A stretch of DNA of 64,000 bases from Tritrichomonas musculus. Lineage: Eukaryota > Parabasalia > Tritrichomonadida > Tritrichomonadidae. This document shows, piece by piece, positions 1 to 11,410 of the stretch (within the stretch, counting starts at the first letter, position 1; each line of letters starts with the position of its first letter). A program made the position numbers and the translations under genes. The stretch lies in NCBI GenBank assembly GCA_039105265.1, contig JAPFFF010000008.1, forward strand, positions 4,216,001-4,280,000. The letters are read 5' to 3'. A model generated the notes under the pieces. It was not told the origin of the DNA. It saw only the letters and a list, made by a program, of their open reading frames with translations, and did no database searches.

Positions 1-3000
1 CACTCAATTTAGAAAATGTTGATATTTCAGATCATAATCCACTAATTATGTATCACAATGATGACTCAATCATCATTAAAACTGATCCAGAAGGTGACCA
101 ATATGATGATCTTATTTGGGCCCGTAAAGATATTATCGTTACTACAATTCCATCATTTATAAAGCGAATTGGAAGAGCTTCTTTTGCAAAATCAACACTT
201 GAATTAATCGTTATTCCATCTAGTGTTACAGAAATATGCAAATCCGCATTTTATGAATGTAAAAGACTTGAAAAAGTTGAATTTGAGTCGAATTCAAATT
301 TGCAAATAATTGATGAATCAGCCTTTGAATATACAATGATTGAAACAATTGTAATACCAAAAAGTGTAACAAAAATATGTGAATCAGCATTTTTAGGATG
401 CTTCCATCTAAAACTAATTTATATTGAAGATGATTCAAAACTTTGTGAAATTAAAGATAGCGCATTCGCTTTAACTGATATTAAAACTATCTCAATTCCT
501 TCTGGAGTAAAAGTGCTATCACCAAGAGCATTTAGAAAGTGCAATGAATTGGAAACAATCATCTTTAATAATGAAAAAATAGATTTGAAATCAATCAAGT
601 TTGATGATTGCAATGCAACCTTACAAATCAACAAGAATCCTGCCAATAAAAATGAATTGTTGATTGACAATCAAGATGAACAATGTCTTAATTACAATTT
701 TGACGATACAACAGCTGTAGTTTCTCATTTCAATGACAAAGTTAGGCATGTTCGAGTTCCAAAGAGTGTTAAAAATGGTTCAAATGAATGCCTTATTACA
801 GAAATATCTGATGGTGTCTTCCAAGAAGCATGGAACATAAGATCAATTAATTTTCCAAGTGATTCATTCCTTAGAAAAATTGGAATCCAATCATTTTATA
901 AATCTTCAATTGTCTTTGTTTCAATTCCACCAAGTGTTGAAGAAATAAGTAAAGAAGCATTTTTATTGTGCTATGAACTTAAAAGAGTTACTTTTGCTCC
1001 AAATTCACAATTGAAAATAATTGGTGAAAAAGCGTTTGCTGCAACAAAAATTAGGAAATTCAAAGTTCCAAAACATGTCAGCGAAATAAAAGAAGGTACA
1101 TTTCGTAATTGTGAAAGACTCAAAGAATTTACATTTGAAACAGATTCAGAACTGAAAAAAATTTGTAAATACGTATTTTACAACACAGAAATTCTTATAA
1201 TTGAAATTCCAGCCAGTGTAGTCGAACTGGAAGAAGGATGGCTCTTTGGTTCAGATTTCGGTTTAACTATGGTTAATAAGAATAATCCAATATACAAGAA
1301 TATAGAACAAAAAAGATATATAGTTGGTAAAACAGATCCCCAAAGTGAAGAATATGATTTACTTGTTTCTGGATCGAGTTCAAATGACATTCCACCATTT
1401 GTCAAAAGGATTTGTGATTCTTCTTTTTCTGGATTATTGATTAATGAAATAAAAATTCCTCAACATGTTACAGAAATTGATAAATTTACATTTAGGTTTT
1501 GTCCTGGTTTGTCAAAAGTTGAATTTGCTGAAAATTCAGAACTTCGAATCATTGGAAGCAATGCGTTCGAGTTAACAAGAATCGAAACAATCGTTATTCC
1601 TCCACACGTTACAGAAATACAAAGCTTTGCTTTTTCAGGTTGTGGATTATTAAAGCAAGTAACATTTTCTGATGAATCAGAACTTAGAATTATCGATAAA
1701 GGTGCATTCGAATGCTGTTCAATTAAAAGAATAAAAATACCACAGGATGTTAAAGAAATACATGAGAATGTATTCGCAAAATGTGATTTGGAAGAAATTG
1801 AATTTTCAGATAATTCAGAGCTTGAAATAATTGAAGACACTGCATTTGAATATACTTTAATTCAATACATCGTAATTCAACCAACAGTAACAAAAATGAG
1901 TGAAAATTCTTTCCAAAACTGCAACAACCTCAGTGTGATTTTCATTGATGAAAATTCAGACTTAAAATCAATGAAATTAATTGATTGCAATGCAACATTT
2001 GAAAGCAAGAAAAATTTGCCGACAATTAATTGTCTCTCTTTTGATTTCGACGAAGAAAATCAAACAGCAAAAGTTACAGGAATCAATTCAAATGTCGATC
2101 CTGATTATATTTTGATCCCTCGAACAGTCAAACACAATGAGCATGAATTTCTTGTTACAGAGATTTCTGAAGGTTCATTTGAAGGATCAAAATCTCTCAA
2201 AATAGTCTTTTTCTCACCAGACACTCAAGTCCGAGTCATTGGAAAGAATTCATTTGCATCATCGACAATAAAAAGAATCATCATTCCATCAACAGTTGAT
2301 GAAATATGTGAAAATGCGTTCTTCAATTGCGAACGACTTGAAAAAGTTAGTTTTCCTAAAAATTCGCAATTAAAAATCATCAGTGCGAATTCATTTTCAA
2401 GTACTGCGATTGAAAGCATTGCTATTCCATCAAATGTTACCGAAATATGTGAAAATGCATTTTCAAAGTGCAATGATCTTCAAACTGTTGTTTTTAACGA
2501 AAATTCTAATCTTAATGTAATTGGCAAGAATGCATTTCGTGATTCAAAAATTTAGAAGATTAATATTCCTAGCAGTGTCACACAAATTGATGAAAGCGCA
2601 TTTGATTCTGTCAATGCTCTCAATCAAATCGCATTTTATAATGATTCTAAGCTTGAAAATGTTGGATCACGAGCTTTTGCTGGCACTGCAATTGAATACA
2701 TCATAATACCACAAAGCGTAAAGGCAATAAAAAATGACGCGTTTGAGTCTTGTGATAATCTCAAAAAGATTTATGTAGACCAGAACTCAGATGTAAAATC
2801 CGTCCAATTCACATGCAAAAATGCAAAAATTATTGTCAAAGATTATTCTAAGCGTTACCCTGAGGCAAGTTCTGACGAAGAGTCAACCTCTGAAGAAGAA
2901 TCGAATTCTGAAGAAGAATCACATGATGTAAATAAATCAAGTTTGGAAGAAAAACAAAATTCTGAGGAAGAATCGAATTCTGAAAACAAGTCAAGTTTGG

Positions 3001-3305
3001 CAGAAAAACAAAATTCTGAAGAAGAATCGAATTCTGAAGAAGAATCACATGATGTAAATAAATCAAGTTTGGAAGAAAAACAAAATTCTGAAGAAGAATC
3101 GAATTCTGAAGAAGAATCACATGATGTAAATAAATCAAGTTTGGAAGAAAAACAAAATTCTGAAGAAGAATCGAATTCTGAAAACAAGTCAAGTTTGGCA
3201 GAAAAACAAAATTCTGAGGAAGAATCGAATTCTGAAGAAGAATCACATGATGAAAACAAATCAAGTTTGGAAGAAAAACAAAATTCTGAAGAAGAATCGA
3301 ATTAA
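1..3305 (+). pseudogene. BspA-like leucine-rich-repeat protein, 5'-partial, broken by an in-frame TAG
   Basis: The frame is open from the first bases of the window, so the gene starts upstream; the ATG at 48 is probably internal. It encodes repeated LRR_5/BspA-type units of about 23 residues built on 'IPxSVxEIxxxAF', with 'NSxLxIIxxxAF' between them. These repeats are typical of surface or secreted trichomonad proteins. No signal peptide or membrane segment is visible in the part present. A TAG at 2553-2555 interrupts the frame, but reading on in the same frame gives two further normal repeats ('INIPSSVTQIDESAF', 'IIIPQSVKAIKNDAF') and then an acidic Ser/Glu/Asn repeat tail ending in TAA at 3303-3305. 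The TAG lies where sister repeats have a Glu or Lys codon, so it is a recent nonsense change, a sequence error or, less likely, readthrough. BspA identity is secure; functionality is not. Confidence 0.85.
2872..3302 (+). repeat. Acidic tandem-repeat tail of the BspA-like gene
   Basis: An array of Glu/Ser/Asn-rich units such as 'SHDVNKSSLEEKQNSEEE' with a 24-residue (72-bp) long period and a shorter variant lacking 'SHDV'. The units are almost identical in DNA, which points to recent slippage or unequal exchange. The array lies in the same frame as the LRR part and forms its C-terminus. The strongly acidic composition suggests a disordered tail. Confidence 0.85.
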
Positions 3306-3799
3306 TGAACAAAATTAAGTTTTGAAGACTAATAAAAAATACCTAATTTTATTTTATTTAATGTTTTCTTTTTTATTAAATTTTAGTTTATTATTGAAGT
3401 ATAATTTTGGCTATCAATGGCAACTATGCAATAAAACTTTCGATATAATTCATGGTAACATATTTCAATTAATAATATTGCCCTAACAGCTCAATAAATA
3501 ATATTACATATCTTGCTCAATCTGGAAAATGGGAAGATACAGAAAAAACGATCAATTGGAATTGCCTCAGCCATGAAATACTTGCATGTATACAAAGCAT
3601 CATTCACTGAAATAAACTTACCAATATATCAGGAAAAATTGTACGTTATCTCAACTATTTTTGAATGAAAATTTGAATAGTTTACAAAATTCGCAAATGT
3701 CAAAAAAATCGGGATTTGAATACTTAAATGTTCGCTAATATAACTTTTTGAATATTTTATTTATACATTAATTTGCGTGAAGGAAGATGTAAAACAATC

Positions 3800-3829
<30 letters not shown>
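3306..3829. other. Gene-free spacer with an AT dinucleotide tract
   Basis: I see no coding sequence here. The stretch ends in an (AT)n tract at about 3800-3829, which is the apparent insertion target of the next element. Confidence 0.6.
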
Positions 3830-3830
<1 letters not shown>

Positions 3831-4967
3831 CACCCCGAGCTTATTACATTTTCAAAAATAAAAATGTAATAAGAATTTTTTTTTTTTAAAAAAAAAGACG
3901 AGCTGCCAAACGAACTTATGACCCTTATTAAAAAAATTATAAATAAGAGTATCTTGTTTAATTACAAATATATATATAAATAAAAAAAAAAAAATTATTT
4001 AAATTTATAATCTTATACTTATCATATATTTATAATTTTTGTTCGAAAAATCAAAGATTTTTTCCTTATTACAGTATTTCTCAAATCTTATTACATAAAT
4101 TGAAAAAGCCCAAAATGTAAGAACATTAATTTTTTGGTTTTTAAACGATTAAAAATAATATATTTATTATTTAGAATATTCAAACATTTATATATATCAA
4201 AATAAATATAAAATATTATATTAAACCATTTTATGATAGGAATAAAGGGGCTTTTTTATTACTTTAAAAATTGAAAGAAATTTATTATTATAAATATATA
4301 AATATTTTGGTTATTTATAGATATATAAGATTTTTTTTATGAAATTAATAATAATATTGTATTATAATTATAGATATTATGATTATCTAAAGCAAAATGT
4401 TCGGTTGAATTAAAACGAAATTTGTCTTATTTTGTATCTTGATATTAATAATAAATGTTTTTATATATAATCCTAAATATATAAGTATATTGTGCAATTT
4501 AATTGTCGTGAGGACAAAAAGATAATGCAATATATCCAATATTTTTGTAAAAAATACTATATAAAATACTCTGAAAATATACTTAAAGTATTGAATTCTT
4601 AAAGCAAAGTACTCAAACCTTAAAGCAAAAAGTATTCAATTATTTGACAAATAAAATAATTTCAATACTCCTTAAAGCAGGAGTATTGAATTCTTATTAC
4701 AAGAGACTATTGAAATTTCAGCCATATAAAACAAATTGAAAGGTCCTTATTACAGCTCGTTATTTTTGGAAAACGTTAAGTTTTTTTTATTAATTTTGTT
4801 AACCAAATTTTAATATATATATATAAATATAAAGATAAATTTGTTAACCAAAAAACTAAAAAAAAAAACGTTTTTATTTTCATGAAATATGCTCTTTTTT
4901 GGCTTTTTGAATAAATGATATTTTGATGTAATAAGAGCCGTTTAAAATAGACTTTAGCTCGGGGTGT
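3830..4967. mobile_element. Non-autonomous DNA transposon (MITE-like, 1.14 kb)
   Basis: The ends are a 12-bp perfect terminal inverted repeat, ACACCCCGAGCT at 3830 and its reverse complement ending at 4967. Both sides are flanked by 'atatataaat' (3820-3829 and 4968-4977), a plausible 10-bp target-site duplication, although it lies in an AT tract where chance matches are common. The interior has no ORF of note and contains several short hairpins and poly-A/T runs. Superfamily unassigned. Confidence 0.6.
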
Positions 4968-4989
4968 ATATATAAATTAATAAAATTAA

Positions 4990-6109
4990 GGGCAGCGACC
5001 AATGTCCCTACTTTAACGGTCACTGTTAACGGTCATATTGGTAGGGACAAATGGAGCAGCGACAAATGTCCCTACTTTAACGGTCATTTTTAACGGTTAT
5101 AGTATATATTTACCTGTAAAAACAACGAGAGATGTGAATTTTATGATAAATTACGCATAAAATGTTTTAACAAAGCTAGGTTACAAAAATGTTTATAAGA
5201 CGAATTCAAAAAAACTGAAAATTCAGATAAAAATTAGAATATGATTTATCCAAAAAAAAAAACTTAATAAATTAGTCGAAATGTTAACGTTAACATTATA
5301 CAAAAGATATTTATTTAAATTAAAACAAAATATTCTTCTATATTAGGAAATAATATTATTAGTAATTTCTTTATCTGCATTTATAAAAATATTTTTAAGT
5401 TAAATAGCATGTGAAGTTCTTATAAATAGTTTTGTTTGATGTTTTCATGGTCAAAAAAGTTGAATGCATCTATTTCAAATTTTCTTGAAAAAAGTGTGAA
5501 TAGGTGGTCATGGATTTTTTAATAAAAATATTTTTTTTTCCATCATTGCTAAAACAAAGTAATTTCTTTTTATCAAATGATTTTTTAATTATATAATTAC
5601 ATATTTATCTAATATATGTAAGGAAATGCTTTAAAATTTGAAAATTACTTCGATCTTTACTAAAAAGTAATCGAATATAATAATATATTCAGTTTGAATT
5701 TTATTAGAAGAATCTATTATATTATGCAAAGAACTAATTCTACTTTTGTCTTTTTAAGTTTTTGATCATATTTTTTAGGTTTATCAAATATTTTTGCCTT
5801 TGAAAATTGCGATTTTTTAACAAAATAATAATTTTTTATTGTAAAAAGCACTAAAAATAAAGATTTATTCATTTTAATACTATTTTAACTAAAATATATT
5901 AAATAAATAATTCACATTTTCTTATGCAATGAGTAAGGATATTTGTAACCTCATTTATAAAAATAAAAAGAGATTTTCTATATGTTTGACCGTTATAAAT
6001 GACCGTTAAAGTAGGGACAAATGGAGCAGCGACAAATGTCCCTACTTCACCTCACAAATTTAATAGCCGTTAAAAATGACCGTTAAAGTAGGGACATTTG
6101 TAATTTCCC
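4990..6109. mobile_element. Mutator-like non-autonomous element with compound inverted termini
   Basis: Each end carries an inverted repeat that starts GGG and contains 'tgtccctactttaacggtca'; the two outer arms align for about 43 bp without gaps. A second copy of the motif lies just inside each outer arm, and a 35-bp near-palindrome around 'ggagcagcgac' occurs in the same orientation at both ends (5041-5075, 6011-6045). The flanks share a perfect 9-bp direct repeat, 'taaaattaa' (4981-4989, 6110-6118). A 9-bp duplication plus long termini fits the Mutator/MULE superfamily. The interior is A+T-rich with no transposase. A related scrap occurs near 26.7 kb. Confidence 0.7.
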
Positions 6110-6635
6110 TAAAATTAATATCAGATATTTTTTAAATAAGTTATTGATATGGAAAATCTAAATGTAAAACTCATTTTGTCTGTCCCAATGACAACACTAA
6201 ATAAAATCGTAAAAATGAAAATTTCAAATTGAAATTTGCGAAAATGAAAAAATAAAAAGTTTGTGAAAATGCTTTTTTCTTGCAAATTTACATGCCTAGC
6301 TTTTGTTTTTAAATTCTTTTTCATTTTGTCATTTTAATTTTAATTTATAGTTTCAAATTCTACTATTTATTTTAGCTGTTATTTATTTCTCTTTGAGATA
6401 TTTTCACAGAAAAAAGTGGTAAACCCTTAAAACATCTTTTTTCTTCAAATTTGAAGTAGCTCATACAATTTTTTCTTTTAATATTCAAAATTGAATGCGG
6501 TTAAAGAATATTTTTAAAAATTTTCCATTATTCATCAAGAATTGCTTTTTGGAATGAATAAAAAAAATTTTATAAAAATTTTCAAAATTGTTAGAAAAAA
6601 AATTAATGTCAAAATTTTAATAAATATTTTGATCC
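6110..6635. other. Upstream region of the first PARP-like gene
   Basis: A+T-rich stretch without a convincing gene. The small minus-strand ORF here has no recognisable content. It presumably holds the promoter of the gene at 6636, but I could not single out an initiator element. Confidence 0.4.
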
Positions 6636-8366
6636 ATGTCTGAAGAAGGAGCAAATCAAAATTATTATTATAATGAAGAAATTGAAGAAGATGAAGAAGA
6701 TGAAGCTTTTATAGGCACAGAAGAAGAAGAAGTTGCATCTTTTTCAGTTCCTGACGATTTCTTGAATGGCGATCCTGGAAATGCAAGTGGAAGAGAAATG
6801 ATCACAAATATTATTAGGATATTCAATTCTTTTGTCCCAGATATTGTAATTAATTTTAATTTATCAAATTCAATTTCGTTTTATATTCCTTCTTCGTTCC
6901 TTCCAGTAACGTTAAGAGTTGCTTATGAATTTATTAATTCTGATCATCTTTTAGATGTTGATTTTGAACTTAATAATTTTGATTGGAAAGTAAGACCCCA
7001 ATATTTGAACATTACAAGTCCTTTCAATCAAAATTATTGTGGAAAATCACTTGTATTTCAGGCGACAGATAATTTTTTTACAGAAAACTTTCAGCCTCAA
7101 GAGAATTATCGATCTGCCCCATTTTTTCTTTCTGCTTCTGGACGATTTGAAGAATCAGTGGTAAGTAAACTTGTTGATGCTGGCTTTTCGCGTATGCAAG
7201 CAATTCGTGCAGCCTCACTTTGCCACAACGATTATGTTCAATGCGTTACTTATTTACAAACAGGACAATATAAGCAAACAGCTCCATTCGCCATAAATGT
7301 ATCGTACAGAGATTGTCCGCTGCTCTACTTAATTCTCGAAATCTTTGATGCAATTCTAAATCTTCAAGATCATTGCTCAATATGCGGGAGATATACAGCT
7401 CCAGGCCTGAAACCTTCAATATGCAAAGACAATCAACTATGCCAATATAAGTTTATGGAACTGGGTCTTGGAACAACCATTTCGAAAGAGATTCGAAGAG
7501 ATCCATTTGTTGCTGATCTCCTTTTTTCGATTTTTGCTACAACAATCAAAACTAATTATTTTGATCCAAAACCTCCAATGCCAAAAAATAAAACGCTCGA
7601 AGAACTGATTGATAAAATGCCATCAATGAAAAAAATTGCTAAATTCGAAGATGACGCTTCTTTGAATCAAGCTCTTGGGCATGAAGCAGTAGACTTGCTT
7701 CGCTGGGTTATACTTACTTGCCGATCTAATTTCTTCTTACTTCCACAATCACTAGAATTTCCACAATTTCGAAGAGCTAATCTTAATAACAATGAATTTA
7801 AATGCTTCCAATTTATGGCTCTTACAGCTTCTCCAGAACAAGAAAACATATTCCAGCAACTTAAAAAAGAATTTCATGGATCTCGTTTCTTATGGCACGG
7901 ATCATCAGCTGATAGATGGCACTCAATTATTCGTCAAGGTCTTAAAAATGCAACTGGAACAAAATTGCAACAAAATGGGGCGGCTTTAGGTTCAGGAATT
8001 TACTTTGCACCTGAATCAGGTACATCAATAGGCTATAGTAGATCCTTACCCAATTCCTATCGTAATTCTTATCTTTGCGATAATCTTCAAGTCATTGCTT
8101 TATGCGAGGTTGTTAATCTACCTATTAATAAAGAAGTAAGTGTAACAGTTGAGATTGACTCAAATGATGTGACAAAGAAAAAAACTAAGACTCTCAAAGG
8201 CTCTCTTAATGATCATAGTTGGGCCTTGACTTTAACTCTCGAAGAAGCTTGCATTGTCAGATTTGTTTTTGTAAATCTTAAAGCTCAAGTCAATGTTTCA
8301 TCCAATCCACCAAGAAATATACCAACGCTGAATCAAGTTTTGAAACTAAGAGCTAACCTTACTTGA
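6636..8366 (+). CDS. PARP6/PARP8-like mono-ADP-ribosyltransferase, copy 1
   Basis: 576 residues. The start is an ATG followed by a very acidic head (residues 1-45, rich in Glu and Asp). A UBA-like helix bundle follows ('LVDAGFSRMQAIRAASL', about 178-210), then a Cys-rich segment ('CSICGRY', with a second Cys pair about 20 residues on) like that before the catalytic part of PARP6/8. The C-terminal ADP-ribosyltransferase fold shows 'FLWHGSSADRWHSIIRQGL' with His421 and 'GSGIYFAPESGTSIGYS' with Tyr456. The third triad position, near 'EEACIVRF' (about 540), does not appear to be Glu, as expected for mono-ADP-ribosyl or inactive members. A probable role is modifying proteins in cytosol or nucleus, possibly guided by ubiquitin through the UBA-like part (inference). 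It is the upstream partner of a tandem pair with the gene at 9094. Confidence 0.85.
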   Translation: MSEEGANQNYYYNEEIEEDEEDEAFIGTEEEEVASFSVPDDFLNGDPGNASGREMITNIIRIFNSFVPDIVINFNLSNSISFYIPSSFLPVTLRVAYEFINSDHLLDVDFELNNFDWKVRPQYLNITSPFNQNYCGKSLVFQATDNFFTENFQPQENYRSAPFFLSASGRFEESVVSKLVDAGFSRMQAIRAASLCHNDYVQCVTYLQTGQYKQTAPFAINVSYRDCPLLYLILEIFDAILNLQDHCSICGRYTAPGLKPSICKDNQLCQYKFMELGLGTTISKEIRRDPFVADLLFSIFATTIKTNYFDPKPPMPKNKTLEELIDKMPSMKKIAKFEDDASLNQALGHEAVDLLRWVILTCRSNFFLLPQSLEFPQFRRANLNNNEFKCFQFMALTASPEQENIFQQLKKEFHGSRFLWHGSSADRWHSIIRQGLKNATGTKLQQNGAALGSGIYFAPESGTSIGYSRSLPNSYRNSYLCDNLQVIALCEVVNLPINKEVSVTVEIDSNDVTKKKTKTLKGSLNDHSWALTLTLEEACIVRFVFVNLKAQVNVSSNPPRNIPTLNQVLKLRANLT

Positions 8367-9093
8367 TATAATCTTTACAATATTATAATATTTATAATTA
8401 TTATTTTTTAAATGACATATATGATTTAAACATGTTTTTTTTATAAATATTTTATATACGTAAAAAGAAAAGGTAAAACTATCTTTATGCTTTTTATTTT
8501 TTTGAATAAGTGATCAAATCTTCAACAGTGATTTCCTGTTTGCCACTTTGCTTTTCCTATAATCTAATTTAAGATTATTATTTGATTTCGAATAAAGAAC
8601 AAAGTTCTATCTTTATGCATAAAAGGTAATTAGTTGATTCAATGAACAAAAAATCATACTTGCTAAATTGACTTTTTTAATAATTTAAGAATACAATTCT
8701 GATATAATGCGTGCATGAAAATTTTATGGATCTTGCTCAAATAATTTCAACTCATTGCATAATTAGGAATTATAAACAAGTAATAAAATATACATGATAT
8801 AAAATATAAATATTATAAATATTATCAAACGAATAAATAAAATATTGAGATAAATATATTTTTTTGCTAATCAAAAAAATTCATTTTCAGTTCTCTAGCC
8901 TTTAATAAATTTTATGATGAAAAATGATTATATTATATAAATAATACAGTATATATAAATAATTATAAATTTGCTTTTGAAAAAAACCTTTATATGCGGA
9001 GATAAATACAAAATATTCGACTTCTTAATTCAAAATTTCAGTCAAAATTTCATCAAAATTTTTAGTTTTGAAAATTTTACTACAAATTTTTAG
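8367..9093. other. Spacer between the PARP-like pair
   Basis: A+T-rich, with no coding signal, inverted termini or RNA gene visible. It must contain the 3' end of the first PARP-like gene and the promoter of the second. Confidence 0.5.
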
Positions 9094-10800
9094 ATGTCAG
9101 AAGAATACATGCAAAACGAAAACGAATTTCCTGAGGAAGAAAATTACCAAGGAGATGAATTTGCTGATGATTGGAGGGAAGAAGAGGAAGAAGAGTCTAG
9201 CGAACCTCCTTTTACCACCTCAATTGATGACGAAGGTGTATATGATCCAAAAATAGCAATTATTAATAATTTTAAAGTATACATGTTCGGAATTAATGCT
9301 GATCTTCTTCCAAATGGAAATATTGTAGTTGACATTCCTAGAACTTTTCTCCCAATCACACTTCAAGTTGCATATGGATTTATACAGCATGATATTGCAT
9401 TTAATTTGAAAGTTGATATTGTAAAAGGCTGGAATAGTCCATTTTCGAAAGCATATGTTAAACATCCAATTTCAGGCGAAATTTATACTGGTAGGACTCT
9501 TGTTAAAGATGCCATACTTAATTTCTTTAAACCAGATTACAAACCAAAGACATATTATAGATCAGCGCCTTTTTTCTTTTATAGCACTACCAAACCAGAT
9601 GACGGAAAAGTAAATTTAATCACATCAAATGGATTTGAAATAAACCAAGCTAAAAGAGCACTTTCTATTTGTAGAAATGATGTTGAAAAAACACTACTCT
9701 TCTTAAGGACAGGACAACTTGATATGTCCGAACATTTAAATGATTCCAAACCACCATGCACATATCTTGACAATCCATTAATTTACTTAGTTCTTGAAAT
9801 TGCTGATTCTATTTTTGACTTACAGGATCACTGCTCAATATGCAGATGCCCAATTCAACCAGGTATTAAGCCTACATCATGTAACAATCCGAAATGCCAA
9901 TTTATATTTGCTGATATTGGCGCAGGTATCAGCCTCGTTCAAGAAATCAAACGAGACGTTCTTGTCGCTGATCTTCTTTTTACTGTTTTCATGTGCGCCA
10001 AGGACACTGATTTTTTAACTCCAGCTCCACCATTCAACTCCAAACAACTTAAGAATATCGTCAAAAAAATACCACAAATATCGGTTGTAGCTTCATATAA
10101 AAATGATCAAGAATTGTGCGAAAGCATTGGTGCAGATGCGTTTTCATTATTGCGTTGGGTAATTTTAACAAACCGATCTCAACTTTTCTACCTTCATCCA
10201 CAAATCGAACTTCCTTGCTTTAAAAATAGATCTTGCTTCCAATTTATGGCTCTTATATCATCACCAGAACAAGAAGATATCTTTCAACAGCTGAAAAAGA
10301 AATACGGCTCAATTTTCCTTTGGCATGGATCTCCAGGTGAAAGATGGCATTCAATTATTAGAAATGGACTTATAAATGCATCACATACCAAATTGATGAG
10401 AGTCGGTGCTGCGTATGGAGAAGGAATTTATTTTGCCAGAGATTCTTCAATATCCCAAGGATATTCAAATGTTTCCGAAAACCCTTTCAAAGGATCAAAG
10501 CTTGGTAGATCGTTTTTCTGCATAGCCTTATGTGAAGTTATCAACTTGCCTCGACAAAAAGATATATCAGAAGTAGTACTAGTTAGAGATCCAGAAACTG
10601 GAAATAGAGTTAAAAAGACTATTAAAGGAAAATTTAATGAACATGATTATTGTTTCACATTAACAATGGAAGAAGCTTGCATTGTTCGTTTTGTTATCGT
10701 TAACTTACAAAATCATGTTAATGTATATACTAATCCACCACAGAATCTTCCGTCATTAATAGATGTTTTAGATGTACAAGCAAAAGCAATAGTTCAATAA
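9094..10800 (+). CDS. PARP6/PARP8-like mono-ADP-ribosyltransferase, copy 2
   Basis: 568 residues with the same domain order as the gene at 6636: an acidic head, a UBA-like segment ('LITSNGFEINQAKRALSIC', about 180-210), a zinc-binding-like Cys cluster ('CSICRCPIQPGIKPTSC') and a C-terminal ADP-ribosyltransferase domain. Catalytic landmarks are 'LWHGSPGERWHSIIRNGL' (His411) and 'GEGIYFARDSSISQGYS' (Tyr446). The motif 'FQFMALISSPEQEDIFQQL' just before the catalytic core is nearly the same in both copies. The two are clearly tandem duplicates, but the acidic heads and the loops after the catalytic Tyr differ, so the duplication is not recent and both copies have kept intact frames. Separate promoters are likely, given the 0.7-kb gap. 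Confidence 0.85.
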   Translation: MSEEYMQNENEFPEEENYQGDEFADDWREEEEEESSEPPFTTSIDDEGVYDPKIAIINNFKVYMFGINADLLPNGNIVVDIPRTFLPITLQVAYGFIQHDIAFNLKVDIVKGWNSPFSKAYVKHPISGEIYTGRTLVKDAILNFFKPDYKPKTYYRSAPFFFYSTTKPDDGKVNLITSNGFEINQAKRALSICRNDVEKTLLFLRTGQLDMSEHLNDSKPPCTYLDNPLIYLVLEIADSIFDLQDHCSICRCPIQPGIKPTSCNNPKCQFIFADIGAGISLVQEIKRDVLVADLLFTVFMCAKDTDFLTPAPPFNSKQLKNIVKKIPQISVVASYKNDQELCESIGADAFSLLRWVILTNRSQLFYLHPQIELPCFKNRSCFQFMALISSPEQEDIFQQLKKKYGSIFLWHGSPGERWHSIIRNGLINASHTKLMRVGAAYGEGIYFARDSSISQGYSNVSENPFKGSKLGRSFFCIALCEVINLPRQKDISEVVLVRDPETGNRVKKTIKGKFNEHDYCFTLTMEEACIVRFVIVNLQNHVNVYTNPPQNLPSLIDVLDVQAKAIVQ

Positions 10801-11410
10801 ATTTCTTACACTTTTGATGATTACAAATTACTAATTTTGTGCTAAATTTGAAAATATATCTTATATACATATCTTAAAATAGATTTATTAAATATTATTA
10901 CTATTTCTATTTATTTATCTATTAATATTTTAAAAAACGTAGTTGAATGCCAATTTTAAGTTTTTTTTACTAGGTATCCTAGATGATAAAATACTTGTCT
11001 TTGAGTTCATAACTAATATATAAGTTTTACTCATCATTATTCTTTTTTATTTACCTTTGCTTGAATTAATCATCAATCTAATGTTAAAATATTAAAAAAT
11101 TCAGTATATTTCACATTTGGGTATAGATTGAATTTTCCACGCAAAAAGTGCGTTTTTCTGAATTTCAAATAAGTAAAAAATTGAAGAGAGAGAAAAAAAA
11201 AGACTTTATTATATAATTTATTGGAAATGATCTTTTGTTAATATATATATATAACAATTCAGAATATGCCATTTTATATTCTATATAGAATTTTAATATA
11301 GAATATGCCATGAGATTTGAATGATTGAATAAGACATTGAATTTGTTCATTAAATTAACAGATGACATGTTATTTTATTAAAACAAGTGATTTCATTTTT
11401 TAAAAAAAAT
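10801..11410. other. Gene-free spacer
   Basis: A+T-rich sequence with poly-A/T runs and a short (AT)n tract near 11240-11255. No gene or element recognised. The minus-strand ORF here is low-complexity and unsupported. Confidence 0.5.

Noticed and set aside
2553-2555. TAG as a reassigned or readthrough codon
   Set aside because: In-frame TAGs occur here and twice in the GAPDH relic, but genes such as the TMEM181-like one end normally with TAG, and the GAPDH copy is clearly dead. No general recoding is supported.
3800-3829. (AT)n tract as a replication origin or telomeric sequence
   Set aside because: A short dinucleotide run is common in such A+T-rich DNA, and nothing else supports either role.
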